64,000 bases of DNA from Chryseobacterium pennipullorum (GCF_003384725.1 NZ_QNVV01000001.1:464438-528437); one strand, 5' to 3'. Counted from the stretch's first letter, positions 18,430 through 26,231 are shown. Notes: generated by a model not told the origin, from the letters alone. Translations and numbers: made by a program.

Positions 18430-19836
18430 ATGTCAATGAAAAAAATAATTTTCTTACTATCATTAAGTATTTTATTCACCAATTTTCTTTCAGCTCAAAA
18501 GCCGGCTGAACAAAAAACAGAAATCCGTCAAATTAATGAACTCATGACCAAATCTTACCAAAGAGGTTTGTTCAACGGAAATATTTTGGTCGCTAAAAAA
18601 GGAAAAATCATCTATCAAAAATCGTTTGGTTTTACCGACGAAACGAAAAAAATAGCGTTAACGAAGAATTCAATTTTAAATTTTGGTTCTATTGCAAAAC
18701 AGTTTAATGCGGTTGCTATTATGATGTTGGTGGAGCGTGGCAAGCTAAAACTTGATGATCCTATTTCTAAATACAATTTGGACTTGCCAAAATGGTCAGA
18801 AAAGGTAACGACAAGACATTTGATTAATTATGCCAGTGGAATTCCCAGACTAGAAAACGGATTAATCGTTCCGAAAAATGATGAAGAAGCCTGGAAGATT
18901 TTGAGAAAAACCGACACCTTGTTATTTGACCCAGGAAAAGGATACAGATACGATAATGGCAATGTGTTTTTGCAAAGAAGAATTATTGAAAAGGTAACAG
19001 GAATGAGTTTCCAAGATTTTGTTACTAAAAATATGATCAAACCTTTGAAAATGACCAATTCCGTTTTTGATGCAAAACCGGCTTACAAAAATCGAACTTC
19101 CTGTTATGATATGGACAATGTGAGATGCCCAGAAATGGAATTTATCAGCGGTTGGCTTTGGTTAGAAATCAATGATATGTACAAATGGACTGATGGGATG
19201 AATCATCATCGTTTAATTTCCAGAAAATCCTTTGAAACATTATTGAATAATCCTTACGCAAAAGAAGAAGGCGGATCGCTTGGCCGATTTTATGAAGAAG
19301 ATGAATTGCAACGTCACAATGGTATTTCGTATAAATTTGAATCTATTCTATTAAATGATATTAAAAATAATATCATTGTAATTCTGGCATCCAATAACCT
19401 CAATAAAGTGTATAGTTTAGGACATACAGTCCGTGACATCATGCTTGGAAAAGCATACGAAATTCCTAAAAAATCGGTTTATCAAGCGTTAAGAAAAGAA
19501 GCTCTAACCGATGTAAATAAAGCGATTGAAAATTATTATCAACTGAAAAAAACTTCTGAAAAAGAATATAGTTTTGATAACCCAAGCGAACTAAATTCAT
19601 TAGGCTATGAATTGCTAAGAGCCGGCAAAATAAACGAGTCTATCGAAATTTTTAAATTAGTTGTAAAAGAGTTTCCACAAAATCCTAATGTTATAGATAG
19701 TTTGGGTGAAGCCTATTATACCAACAAGCAATATAAATTGGCCATAGATTGCTACAAAAAAGCAATTGAATTGGGAGGAACCCAAGGTAATGCGGAAAAA
19801 ATGATCAACAAAATAGTAAAAGAAATAGATCAGTAA
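18430..19836 (+). CDS. Exported serine hydrolase (beta-lactamase class C fold) with TPR tail
   Basis: The protein has a signal peptide (cleavage near FLSAQ), then the class C penicillin-binding/beta-lactamase motifs: SIAK (nucleophile Ser about residue 87, Lys 90) in NFGSIAKQF, and YDN about residues 174-176 in YRYDNGNVF. A C-terminal stretch of roughly 90 residues (ELNSLGYELLRAGKINESIE onward) forms two to three TPR repeats. Such proteins act in the periplasm as esterases, D-amino peptidases or PBP-like enzymes; the substrate is not predictable. The in-frame TTG at 18406 is less likely as start than ATG at 18430 or 18436, which places the signal peptide at the N-terminus. Confidence 0.82.
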   Translation: MSMKKIIFLLSLSILFTNFLSAQKPAEQKTEIRQINELMTKSYQRGLFNGNILVAKKGKIIYQKSFGFTDETKKIALTKNSILNFGSIAKQFNAVAIMMLVERGKLKLDDPISKYNLDLPKWSEKVTTRHLINYASGIPRLENGLIVPKNDEEAWKILRKTDTLLFDPGKGYRYDNGNVFLQRRIIEKVTGMSFQDFVTKNMIKPLKMTNSVFDAKPAYKNRTSCYDMDNVRCPEMEFISGWLWLEINDMYKWTDGMNHHRLISRKSFETLLNNPYAKEEGGSLGRFYEEDELQRHNGISYKFESILLNDIKNNIIVILASNNLNKVYSLGHTVRDIMLGKAYEIPKKSVYQALRKEALTDVNKAIENYYQLKKTSEKEYSFDNPSELNSLGYELLRAGKINESIEIFKLVVKEFPQNPNVIDSLGEAYYTNKQYKLAIDCYKKAIELGGTQGNAEKMINKIVKEIDQ

Positions 19837-20187
19837 AATTTTCAAAACAAGTTTTTAATAAAAAATCACTTATTAACAGGAGGAAACAATATACTTTAAT
19901 AAACCAAAATATATCTCTATATAAGTTCTCGAATTCATGTGCGAACTAAATATTCTATCAAACTCTTGATAAACTCATCTTGTAGAACATAAGACAATAG
20001 AAGCAGACTAAAGTCAAATTAACCCAACTTTGATTTTTCGTGTACGTAACATTTATATTGTAAAACACTTTACAACTACAAGAAGTTGAATGTTAGATTT
20101 TGGATAGCTAATTCTTGTTTAATATGGCTCAAGCGAATTAAATCATCGGTAAAAGTGTTTGAAGATACACTCGTCAAGGTTACAAAT

Positions 20188-20216
20188 AAATAGCACCAAT
20201 ACTACTGGTGCTATTT
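20188..20216 (+). terminator. Intrinsic terminator-like hairpin
   Basis: A perfect 11-base-pair stem (AAATAGCACCA / TGGTGCTATTT) with a 7-base loop, ending in a T run. It lies 350 bases after the serine hydrolase stop, farther than usual. Confidence 0.8.
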
Positions 20217-20259
20217 TTATTTAAAATCCCAATTAAACCGTCACATTTTTAGATTAACT

Positions 20260-20370
20260 TTACTGTACTGGTATCATGATATGGATTGACTTCTCAATAT
20301 TTTTCACCTGTCCATTTCCTGGTTCCTGTGGCACTGGTACTCCCCCTATCTCTTTGATTTCCGACCTCAT
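20260..20370 (-). CDS. Possible 36-residue protein or gene remnant
   Basis: A frame from ATG at 20370 to TAA at 20260 starts MRSEIKEIGGVPVPQEPGNG and ends in IHIMIPVQ. The frame stays open for at least ten codons upstream of the ATG (VRLKFALCL), so it may be the C-terminal remnant of a longer gene. The regular, non-repetitive composition argues for present or past coding. I do not recognise the family and see no promoter element. Confidence 0.3.
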   Translation of the reverse strand: MRSEIKEIGGVPVPQEPGNGQVKNIEKSIHIMIPVQ

Positions 20371-20450
20371 CAAACATAACGCAAACTTCAGTCTGACAAA
20401 AAAAAACCAAGAAATCTAATCAATAAAGATGAAGTATTTTTTTAATGGTA

Positions 20451-21278
20451 TTATTTCTTTATTGAAAGTACCGATTGAAACTGCTTTTTAAGCGATTCAA
20501 TTTCATCGGACTGGAGTTTTAACCGCTTGTTTTGTTCAATTGAATAAAGGGTCAGTTCTTCAATTTTTTCCAGAAGCTTGGCATTCATTTCACCAAGATT
20601 GATTCCATCTTTTAGTACTTCAGCTGTTGAAGGGATGTTAGGTAAATGACCTTTTTCTTTAATATGAGTTTCTACTTCTTCTAAGGTTTTTAAATTATAA
20701 TTTTTATCAAAAACATAGTCTGCCCAGCCATTAGCGCTCGCTACATCAACTTTTACCTTTTCAGTTCTAATTCCATCCTTCACAAACATTCTAAAATCAC
20801 CACAATCGCCACAAACAATATCAGGATTGGTTCCTAAAAATAATTTCCCATTAGCCTTTAATGACATAATCCAGCCATAACCGGAAGACGTTGGCCATCC
20901 CGCCACATCTAATATTCCTGGGTTGTTAGGTTGATATTGGGTAAATCTCAGAAAGACAAGAGAGTTTCCGCTTGCATTATTGGGAGCTTCATTTCCCACA
21001 TACAATGTGCTACCAGTGGGTGAGTTTGAGGTAACATGGGTTATACCAGATACTTTCAACGCAACACCATCTCTTGGAGCTCCTGCAATGCCAATGTTCC
21101 CAGATGAATTCAAACGGATTCTTTCTACATTATTTGTTTTTAGAACAAAATCTTTAGCATCAGAAGTTCCTAAATAGTTTGTAGTTGCGTCGGTCCCTGC
21201 ATTTCCAGATAAATTCCAAGATTGTGCAAAGGTAAAAGTTGAAACAAAAACAGTTAGCGTCAGTAATTTGATATTCAT
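20451..21278 (-). CDS. Secreted repeat-poor surface protein with S74-like C-terminal region
   Basis: The 275-residue protein has a signal peptide (STFTFAQ) and starts the mature part with WNLSGNAGTDATTNYLGTSD, a pattern shared by many Bacteroidota tail-fibre-like surface proteins. The C-terminal 80 residues (YVFDKNYNLKTLEEVETHIK, HLPNIPSTAEVLKDGINLGE) resemble the S74/intramolecular chaperone region common in these proteins, then a coiled-coil tail (ELTLYSIEQNKRLKLQSDEI). Role: probably a trimeric surface or secreted fibre; host or surface contact is inference. A TATTTTTG promoter element lies 27 bases upstream of the start. Confidence 0.72.
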   Translation of the reverse strand: MNIKLLTLTVFVSTFTFAQSWNLSGNAGTDATTNYLGTSDAKDFVLKTNNVERIRLNSSGNIGIAGAPRDGVALKVSGITHVTSNSPTGSTLYVGNEAPNNASGNSLVFLRFTQYQPNNPGILDVAGWPTSSGYGWIMSLKANGKLFLGTNPDIVCGDCGDFRMFVKDGIRTEKVKVDVASANGWADYVFDKNYNLKTLEEVETHIKEKGHLPNIPSTAEVLKDGINLGEMNAKLLEKIEELTLYSIEQNKRLKLQSDEIESLKKQFQSVLSIKK

Positions 21279-21304
21279 TATTGTTAAATTTAGTTAATTT
21301 TCGG

Positions 21305-21312
21305 CAAAAATA
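21305..21312 (-). promoter_or_regulatory. -7 promoter element of the S74-like gene
   Basis: The minus strand reads TATTTTTG (TAnnTTTG), 27 bases before the ATG at 21278. The rest of 21279-21578 shows no gene. Confidence 0.5.
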
Positions 21313-21578
21313 TAAATTTAAAACTTGACTTTTAATCAATCAGCCAATGAGAAAACATGAGCTTTGTCACCTTTTGGTGTCTTAAATACGTAAATGACAG
21401 CTCTGATTTACCAATCTGCCGCAGCAGCGAGACCTTAAAGAAAACATCCCTTTCTGGTAGTCTCAGAAAGATTGCGGATTTGTTGAAGAGAGTTTCTTTT
21501 CCCGAACTGTTTACTCATTTTTTAAGCAAATAGAACCGCTGTTTTTCGCGTCGGATTGTTATAAAATAGGAAATTTTC

Positions 21579-22691
21579 TCAATGATTGTATTGTTTTTCC
21601 TTAACCAAATCCTGCATTCCGTAGTAATGGATTGCTTTTTCTTTAAGTGGATGGGTACTCCACTCCTCCCATTCACCGGTGTATGGATTATATCCACATT
21701 TTAAGGGTTTTGAAGTATCTAAACCTTCAGAGTTAGTATGAGTTCTTTCTGTGTAAGCTCTACAATCTGTACAGACATATCGAAATTCACAATCTTTGCA
21801 AACCTCTATGCTGTCTTTGGTTAGGTTCCAGTATTTTTTGAAGTCAGGATGGGATACTGCTTCATCTAAGGTAATATCTTTAATATTCCCAAAACTTTGA
21901 GGCATAGATGGGCAGTTTCTAATATTACCTTCAGAATCTATTGAAATTTTTTTGTAGAGACAGGAGTTGTGGTTGTTGGATAAAGTATATGTTTCGAGAT
22001 TAGAATTAAAGTATTTTGAAGAAATCAATCCACAACTTTTTTGACTTATAATTTTATCTTCAACATAAGTTATGGTTCTATTCATATATTTCTCCTGTTT
22101 ATATTTATCACATCCAAAATAGATCAATCTGTTAATTTTATCATTTGACTTAATCATCTTTTTATTCAGTAATCTGGTTCCTAATTTTATTTTATAAGGC
22201 AGGATGATTTCAATACCTTTTAGAGTAGTTCTGGATAGATTATTCAAAAATGTAAAAAACATATTTAAATCAATGGCATCATAACATCTGATTTGTAATT
22301 GTTGTATTCTATGGGTATCAATAAATTGTGCAATATGAACCGAATCTTCAAGAAAAAAAGAGTCTTTACTTACATCAATTATTATACTGGAAATGGGTTC
22401 AGCAACCTTATAATTCAAATTTAGAGGAATGAGTTCTTCTATGATTTTGCTATCGATAAACCCTATTTCATTGACTAATAAAAAATTTAAATAATCTTTT
22501 AAGTATTTTTCATTTTCTTTTCCATAGCTGTCATAAATTTCTTCAATGGAAAAATTGGGAAACTCTTCAATAAGTAAAGTATAAAGAGCATTTGGAATCA
22601 GGTAATAATTATTTCTTTGGGTATCGCAAATTATACTTCTTGTATGCCCATAATTCACCAGGCAACAAGCAAATCGATTGAAATAAGTCAT
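21579..22691 (-). CDS. gwsS: Grasp-with-spasm SPASM-domain peptide maturase
   Basis: The 370-residue protein carries a C-terminal SPASM-type Cys array: NSCLYKKISIDSEGNIRNCP near residues 245-265, CKDCEFRYVCTDCRAY near 300-315, and CGYNPYTGEWEEW near 336. These would bind auxiliary Fe-S clusters. The N-terminal part lacks the CxxxCxxC motif of radical SAM enzymes, which is the defining oddity of the GwsS family. With the ATP-grasp enzyme and precursor upstream it forms a grasp-with-spasm RiPP cluster. A 303-base gap separates it from the small frame upstream, so it may also have its own promoter. The exact chemistry is unknown. Confidence 0.88.
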   Translation of the reverse strand: MTYFNRFACCLVNYGHTRSIICDTQRNNYYLIPNALYTLLIEEFPNFSIEEIYDSYGKENEKYLKDYLNFLLVNEIGFIDSKIIEELIPLNLNYKVAEPISSIIIDVSKDSFFLEDSVHIAQFIDTHRIQQLQIRCYDAIDLNMFFTFLNNLSRTTLKGIEIILPYKIKLGTRLLNKKMIKSNDKINRLIYFGCDKYKQEKYMNRTITYVEDKIISQKSCGLISSKYFNSNLETYTLSNNHNSCLYKKISIDSEGNIRNCPSMPQSFGNIKDITLDEAVSHPDFKKYWNLTKDSIEVCKDCEFRYVCTDCRAYTERTHTNSEGLDTSKPLKCGYNPYTGEWEEWSTHPLKEKAIHYYGMQDLVKEKQYNH

Positions 22692-22994
22692 CTTATTGTA
22701 TTAACATATTTTATTTGGCAAATTATATCAGGATCTTAGAGTCTAAGTTTTTCATGTCTCTATTGGGTATGACTGTAATTTTTTTGTATCAGCTTACATT
22801 ACAGCTGTGTGCCAAATTTTTGTTTTATATTTTCATTCATTATTTGTCTATCTATTAGTAGATAGCGATGTTATCTTAGGGATAGGATTTTGGTTTTGAA
22901 ACAGATTTCAATATTTCTTTTTTAAAATTAATGTTGAATTACTCGTTTTTAAACAAGAGGTCAGAAATAAAACAAATCATATGATGTTTCACCA
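22692..22994. other. Gap inside the RiPP cluster
   Basis: About 300 AT-rich bases. A perfect 7-base-pair hairpin (CTATCTA / TAGATAG, loop of four) is at 22848-22865 without a T run. Only frames shorter than 20 codons are present. No transporter or peptidase gene is found here. Confidence 0.5.
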
Positions 22995-23183
22995 TTAACT
23001 GATCATTTTAGAGATAACTATTCTAGACCCTTCAACAGTATAACCTCTTGTCTGGTAAAAATCTGAGTTAGAAAACATCATTGCCGGAATATCACCCAAT
23101 TTTTTATCTGATAATTCTTTTTGTATATTCCAATAACAAAGTGGCAGTTTTTTATTTTTTAATTTCGTTGTTATTTTTTTCAT
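22995..23183 (-). CDS. Small protein of unknown function in the RiPP cluster
   Basis: A 62-codon frame starts inside the last 32 bases of the ATP-grasp gene, in another frame, and is oriented like the cluster. The protein starts MKKITTKLKNKKLPLCYWN, contains GDIPAMMFSNSDFYQTRG and ends RIVISKMIS. It has no signal peptide and one Cys. Overlapping start and conserved direction suggest translational coupling with the ATP-grasp gene. It could be a partner protein, or the leftover N-terminal piece of a lost longer gene. I do not recognise it. Confidence 0.5.
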   Translation of the reverse strand: MKKITTKLKNKKLPLCYWNIQKELSDKKLGDIPAMMFSNSDFYQTRGYTVEGSRIVISKMIS

Positions 23184-24144
23184 GATTTTTTAATATATAT
23201 AATGACATTTGTTCTTCTAAATGATAATTACATGGCTTGGAAACCATTCCAAACTGTCCTACAGGATTTATTTCAAGAAAATAGTACTCTTCATCTTTTG
23301 AAACGATCATATCTATGGAGCAGGTTTTCAGATCTAATTCTTTAACCAATTCTTTTAAACTTGATTCTATCTTTATCGGTAGTTGATAGGGCACACTTCT
23401 GTTACTTTTCTTATAATTATAATTTCTAAAATCCACCTTGGTTTTCTTATCATTTTGAGAAAATATCGCCATAGAATAAAAAACATCATCCATATATAAT
23501 ATTCTGAGTTCAAATTTTTTATCTATTTTACTTTGAACTTTGGTAGGAAAAATATGGCCTTCATTTTTAATTTCACTTACCTCACTTGTATACATCATAT
23601 AATGAGAATCAGTATCAAAAAGCGTTACAGCATCGCTTATGGGCTTTGTAATTAGATTTTTATCTATTGCTAATTTGTTAATAATCTCTATTCTATTAGA
23701 TATATAAGTTTCTGGAATATTGAGACCATGTTTTTCAGCAAGTTTAAGCGTTTTCAGTTTATTTAAACTTTGACTGTATTTATTGATCCAGACTGAATTG
23801 TTTAAAAACGATTCTAAAAACCCATATATAGTTCTTAATTCGGAGAATAAATGATTTTCCAGGGTTTTGTTATTATGAAATTCATTAAAAATTTTAGGTT
23901 CAATATTTAAAAAATCTTCATCAAAGGTGCGTCTAAACCAAATCGTATTTACAATTTGATTATCTATTTTTTGATTATTAAAATTAAATTCGGAATTGGA
24001 AATGTCAATATAAAAGTCTTTATTTAGCAAATCATCACCATTTATTCTAATGATTACTTCATTGTCTTTTTTATGATGGTACAACCAATTTAAAACATGA
24101 TCTGTTGTATTCTCACCGTAATTTTTACTAAAAATAATTATCAT
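23152..24144 (-). CDS. gwsG: Grasp-with-spasm ATP-grasp peptide maturase
   Basis: The 330-residue protein follows the MvdD-like ATP-grasp plan: TIWFRR near residue 70, a Lys-rich ATP-binding part (NLITKPISDAV near 165), QSKIDKKFELRI near 205, and the metal/ATP motif YYFLEINPVGQFGM near 293-306, with Glu and Asn as likely Mg ligands. Enzymes of this group join Asp or Glu side chains to Ser, Thr or Lys side chains in a precursor peptide, making ester or amide cross-links (graspetides). The gene lies 72 bases after the precursor gene, with an inverted repeat between them. Family assignment is strong, ring pattern unknown. Confidence 0.9.
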   Translation of the reverse strand: MIIIFSKNYGENTTDHVLNWLYHHKKDNEVIIRINGDDLLNKDFYIDISNSEFNFNNQKIDNQIVNTIWFRRTFDEDFLNIEPKIFNEFHNNKTLENHLFSELRTIYGFLESFLNNSVWINKYSQSLNKLKTLKLAEKHGLNIPETYISNRIEIINKLAIDKNLITKPISDAVTLFDTDSHYMMYTSEVSEIKNEGHIFPTKVQSKIDKKFELRILYMDDVFYSMAIFSQNDKKTKVDFRNYNYKKSNRSVPYQLPIKIESSLKELVKELDLKTCSIDMIVSKDEEYYFLEINPVGQFGMVSKPCNYHLEEQMSLYILKNHEKNNNEIKK

Positions 24145-24161
24145 TATGTCAATCTTAAAAT

Positions 24162-24195
24162 TAGGCTATTTGTATATAAAAATACAAATAGCCTA
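24162..24195 (-). terminator. Attenuator-like inverted repeat between precursor and maturase genes
   Basis: Perfect 14-base-pair arms (TAGGCTATTTGTAT / ATACAAATAGCCTA) with a 6-base loop lie between the precursor stop (24217) and the ATP-grasp start (24144). On the minus strand a short T run follows. Such a partial terminator would give more precursor than enzyme mRNA; this effect is inferred. Confidence 0.75.
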
Positions 24196-24216
24196 TTTTA
24201 GTTTTTACCTTGGATT

Positions 24217-24375
24217 CTAATCATATTTAACATTGTCATTAACATAATAAGTTCCGTTATAGCTATTTTCAGCTCTATAAGAATCTTCAGTGTATGGATC
24301 ATCTTTTATTAATCCTCCTTTTACAGTTTGCATTTTAAATTTTTTAAGCTTTAAGCTTTCTAACTTTTTTTTCAT
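24217..24375 (-). CDS. gwsA: Grasp-with-spasm RiPP precursor peptide
   Basis: The 52-residue peptide has a basic leader (MKKKLESLKLKKFKMQTVKG) ending in a Gly-Gly at 20-21, a motif shared by many Bacteroidota natural-product precursors. The 31-residue core begins LIKDDPYTEDSY and continues RAENSYNGTYYVNDNVKYD. It holds seven acidic residues, Ser/Thr at 29, 32, 38 and 42, Lys at 24 and 50, and six Tyr, so donors and acceptors for side-chain cross-links are abundant. The longer start at 24411 adds 12 residues; the start at 24375 places the typical leader at the N-terminus and is preferred. It is the first gene of the cluster. Confidence 0.88.
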   Translation of the reverse strand: MKKKLESLKLKKFKMQTVKGGLIKDDPYTEDSYRAENSYNGTYYVNDNVKYD

Positions 24376-24616
24376 AAAATAATTTTTAAAATTTAATAAT
24401 AATTTTGTCATACAAACCCTGACATGGGTTTTATGCTGATCAGCGTTTATATTCCTGTACTGTACTTATACAAGAAGACACTTTTTAGTGTCATATTTTT
24501 CAAATGTATCAAACATAATTCACACAAGAAAGCAAAAATTATAGCTTTTTATAGCCTTTAATTCTGTGTTAAAAAAATATTGTATACTTTCGTTTCATCA
24601 AAATTTTTCACAAATC
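24376..24616. promoter_or_regulatory. Divergent control region between RiPP cluster and XRE regulator
   Basis: On the minus strand two TAnnTTTG elements are seen: TACATTTG (24501-24508) and TATGTTTG (24510-24517), with a TTTG at 24533-24536 as possible -33 box. A perfect palindrome GCTGATCAGC lies at 24435-24444 and a perfect hairpin GACACT-TTTT-AGTGTC at 24477-24492, just downstream of those elements. For the plus strand a near-consensus TACTTTCG is at 24585-24592. The palindromes are candidate operators for the adjacent XRE protein; this is inference. Confidence 0.5.
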
Positions 24617-24889
24617 ATGAACAAGAAGTTAATTGCTGTACGGAAAGCAAGAAAAATTACGCAGGCAGATATTGCAACTTACCTTAAAATAAGCCAGACT
24701 CAGTATCAAAAAAGAGAAACAGGAAAAATTAAAATTTCAGATCAGGAATGGAACGATATCGCGAGACTGCTGGATGTTGCTGTAGACGAAATTTTTGAAG
24801 AATATACCAATCAATATCTTGTATTACAAAAAAAAATAGAAATCTTAAAACTGGAACTCAAAGCATTAAGCTCGAAGAAGAATATTTAG
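24617..24889 (+). CDS. XRE-family helix-turn-helix regulator
   Basis: The 90-residue protein has an HTH_3 domain at residues 3-60 (ARKITQADIATYLKISQTQY with the recognition helix, then QKRETGKIKI) and a short coiled-coil tail (YLVLQKKIEILKLELKAL). It is transcribed away from the RiPP precursor, with 241 bases between the two start codons, and is the obvious candidate to control the cluster. An in-frame start at 24566 would add 17 residues before the HTH; the ATG at 24617 gives the usual domain start and is chosen. Confidence 0.85.
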   Translation: MNKKLIAVRKARKITQADIATYLKISQTQYQKRETGKIKISDQEWNDIARLLDVAVDEIFEEYTNQYLVLQKKIEILKLELKALSSKKNI

Positions 24890-24926
24890 AATTTTTGCGT
24901 TGATTTTTTTAACTTATAAATAAATC

Positions 24927-24952
24927 ATCCTGACGAGAGTTAGGATTTTTTT
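24927..24952 (+). terminator. Terminator of the XRE gene
   Basis: ATCCTGAC pairs with GTTAGGAT (one G-T pair) around loop GAGA, followed by a T7 run, 38 bases after the stop codon. Confidence 0.85.
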
Positions 24953-25067
24953 GACGAATTGTTCGAAATCTTTAGGAAACCCTGTAAAAATATTATTTGA
25001 AAATCTTAGGAAGTCTTTTATTTTTGGCATTTACGGAAAGCCGTAAAATAATATAAAATATCATGTG

Positions 25068-25075
25068 TAAATTTG
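25068..25075 (+). promoter_or_regulatory. -7 promoter element of the 43-residue protein gene
   Basis: TAAATTTG matches TAnnTTTG, 28 bases upstream of the ATG at 25104. A 7-base-pair hairpin (TTTACGG / CCGTAAA) lies just upstream at 25030-25047. Confidence 0.55.
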
Positions 25076-25103
25076 ACTTAGTTAACAATAAAACATTCAT
25101 ATT

Positions 25104-25235
25104 ATGGCACTAAAACCAGGACCAAAAAGAATAGCAATCTCAACGGGCAAACCAGATAAGCGCCAGCGTGATAATAAAGAGACACCAGGAAATACTCCTT
25201 CTTTAAAACCACCTAAGAAACAGCAAGGTAAATAA
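25104..25235 (+). CDS. Small basic Pro/Lys-rich protein, 43 residues
   Basis: The frame starts MALKPGPKRIAISTGKPDKR and ends KPPKKQQGK. It contains nine Lys, three Arg and seven Pro against three acidic residues, so it is strongly basic and probably disordered. It has no signal peptide or membrane segment. Support for a real gene is the consensus -7 element 28 bases upstream and an intrinsic terminator 14 bases after the stop, which together make a minimal transcription unit. The family is not recognised; a nucleic-acid- or ribosome-binding role would fit the composition but is guesswork. Confidence 0.65.
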   Translation: MALKPGPKRIAISTGKPDKRQRDNKETPGNTPSLKPPKKQQGK

Positions 25236-25249
25236 CTATATCTTGTACC

Positions 25250-25276
25250 AAATCCCAGCTTTTGTTGGGATTTTTT
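25250..25276 (+). terminator. Terminator of the 43-residue protein gene
   Basis: A perfect 8-base-pair stem (AAATCCCA / TGGGATTT) with an 8-base loop runs into a T6 tract. Confidence 0.88.
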
Positions 25277-25541
25277 AAGCAAAAGGATATAATTCTATAT
25301 TCTTATAGGGTTACATTATTTTTTCACCAGCTCTACTCTACAGTTTTGCGCCTTCCCTTCTTCAGAACTGTTATCCGCCCTATTCTGTTGAATTGAAGAG
25401 AGCAAAGATAGAATCAACAAAGTTGATTTTGAAGTGGATGGATATATATATTGCTGCATCACTCCATCCACTTAAAATAGAACTATTCATAAACCTCGGT
25501 CCCGAAGTCTCATGATTTTGCGTAGCAGAGGAATGTAAAAC

Positions 25542-26030
25542 CTATCTGATAACCGTGTTATTATACTGTTCCTGCAAAGAGATCAGATTTAATTCTGAAT
25601 CATAAACAGCATTAAAAGCAAAAATTTGACCTTTAGACACATAGTCATAGATATACAAATCCGTTAAAGGGGTTGGAATAGCTGCCAGATTTTCAGCATC
25701 TATCCATTGTAATTCTCCCTCGTTACAGTATGGTGGTTCAACAAATTCTATGTCAGATATATAAACATAACTTATCCAATTGTATTTAACAGGGGAAGTT
25801 TCCGTTAAAATTCCACAAAACTTTTTAGAAGTAATATGAATACCTGTTTCTTCCATTACTTCACGCACCACTGCATCATCTGGATTTTCAAAGGGATCAA
25901 TTTTACCTCCAACAGGAACGTACATATCTTTGTTGGGTTCCTTCAATCGTTTCAGCAATAAAAATTTATCCTTATTCCTTAATATACATAATGTAGCTAC
26001 CCTCTTTAATCCCATCACATCATGAGTCAT
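25542..26030 (-). CDS. Nudix hydrolase (MutT-like)
   Basis: The protein contains a full Nudix box: GGKIDPFENPDDAVV followed by REVMEETGI, matching Gx5Ex7REUxEExGU. Upstream it has TLCILRNKDKFLLLKR, the usual first strand of MutT-type enzymes, so 8-oxo-dGTP or a related nucleotide is a plausible substrate. The start at 26030 (MTHDVMG) is chosen over 26066 because a TATTTTTG promoter element at 26049-26056 would begin transcription near 26043, downstream of the longer start. Length is about 162 residues, normal for the family. Confidence 0.85.
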   Translation of the reverse strand: MTHDVMGLKRVATLCILRNKDKFLLLKRLKEPNKDMYVPVGGKIDPFENPDDAVVREVMEETGIHITSKKFCGILTETSPVKYNWISYVYISDIEFVEPPYCNEGELQWIDAENLAAIPTPLTDLYIYDYVSKGQIFAFNAVYDSELNLISLQEQYNNTVIR

Positions 26031-26048
26031 AGTATTTTCTTTTGGAAA

Positions 26049-26056
26049 CAAAAATA
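26049..26056 (-). promoter_or_regulatory. -7 promoter element of the Nudix gene
   Basis: The minus strand reads TATTTTTG. Its position decides the start codon of the Nudix gene (26030 rather than 26066). Confidence 0.5.
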
Positions 26057-26231
26057 GCAAATCCAAAAAGAGTTTTCAACCCTGTTTATTAAACAATAAG
26101 GTTACTATGTATTTGAATAATCGAATGAATGATATAAGTTTCTCTCCATTCTTTGACTTTTCAGTTGATGATAACTACCGTAACGATTGAAAGAAAATTC
26201 CGGATATTTTTTTTACTGCTATGCATTTCCG

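Larger units (their letters stand above)
19837..20450. other. Intergenic region with a terminator and a 36-codon frame
   Basis: About 610 bases between the serine hydrolase and the S74-like gene. It holds the hairpin at 20188-20216 and a small minus frame at 20260-20370. Nothing else is recognised. Confidence 0.55.

Noticed and set aside
16444..20450. tRNA-Arg 3' end duplicated as attachment site
   Set aside because: I searched by eye for a repeat of the tRNA end to 25300 and found none; an integrase is also missing.
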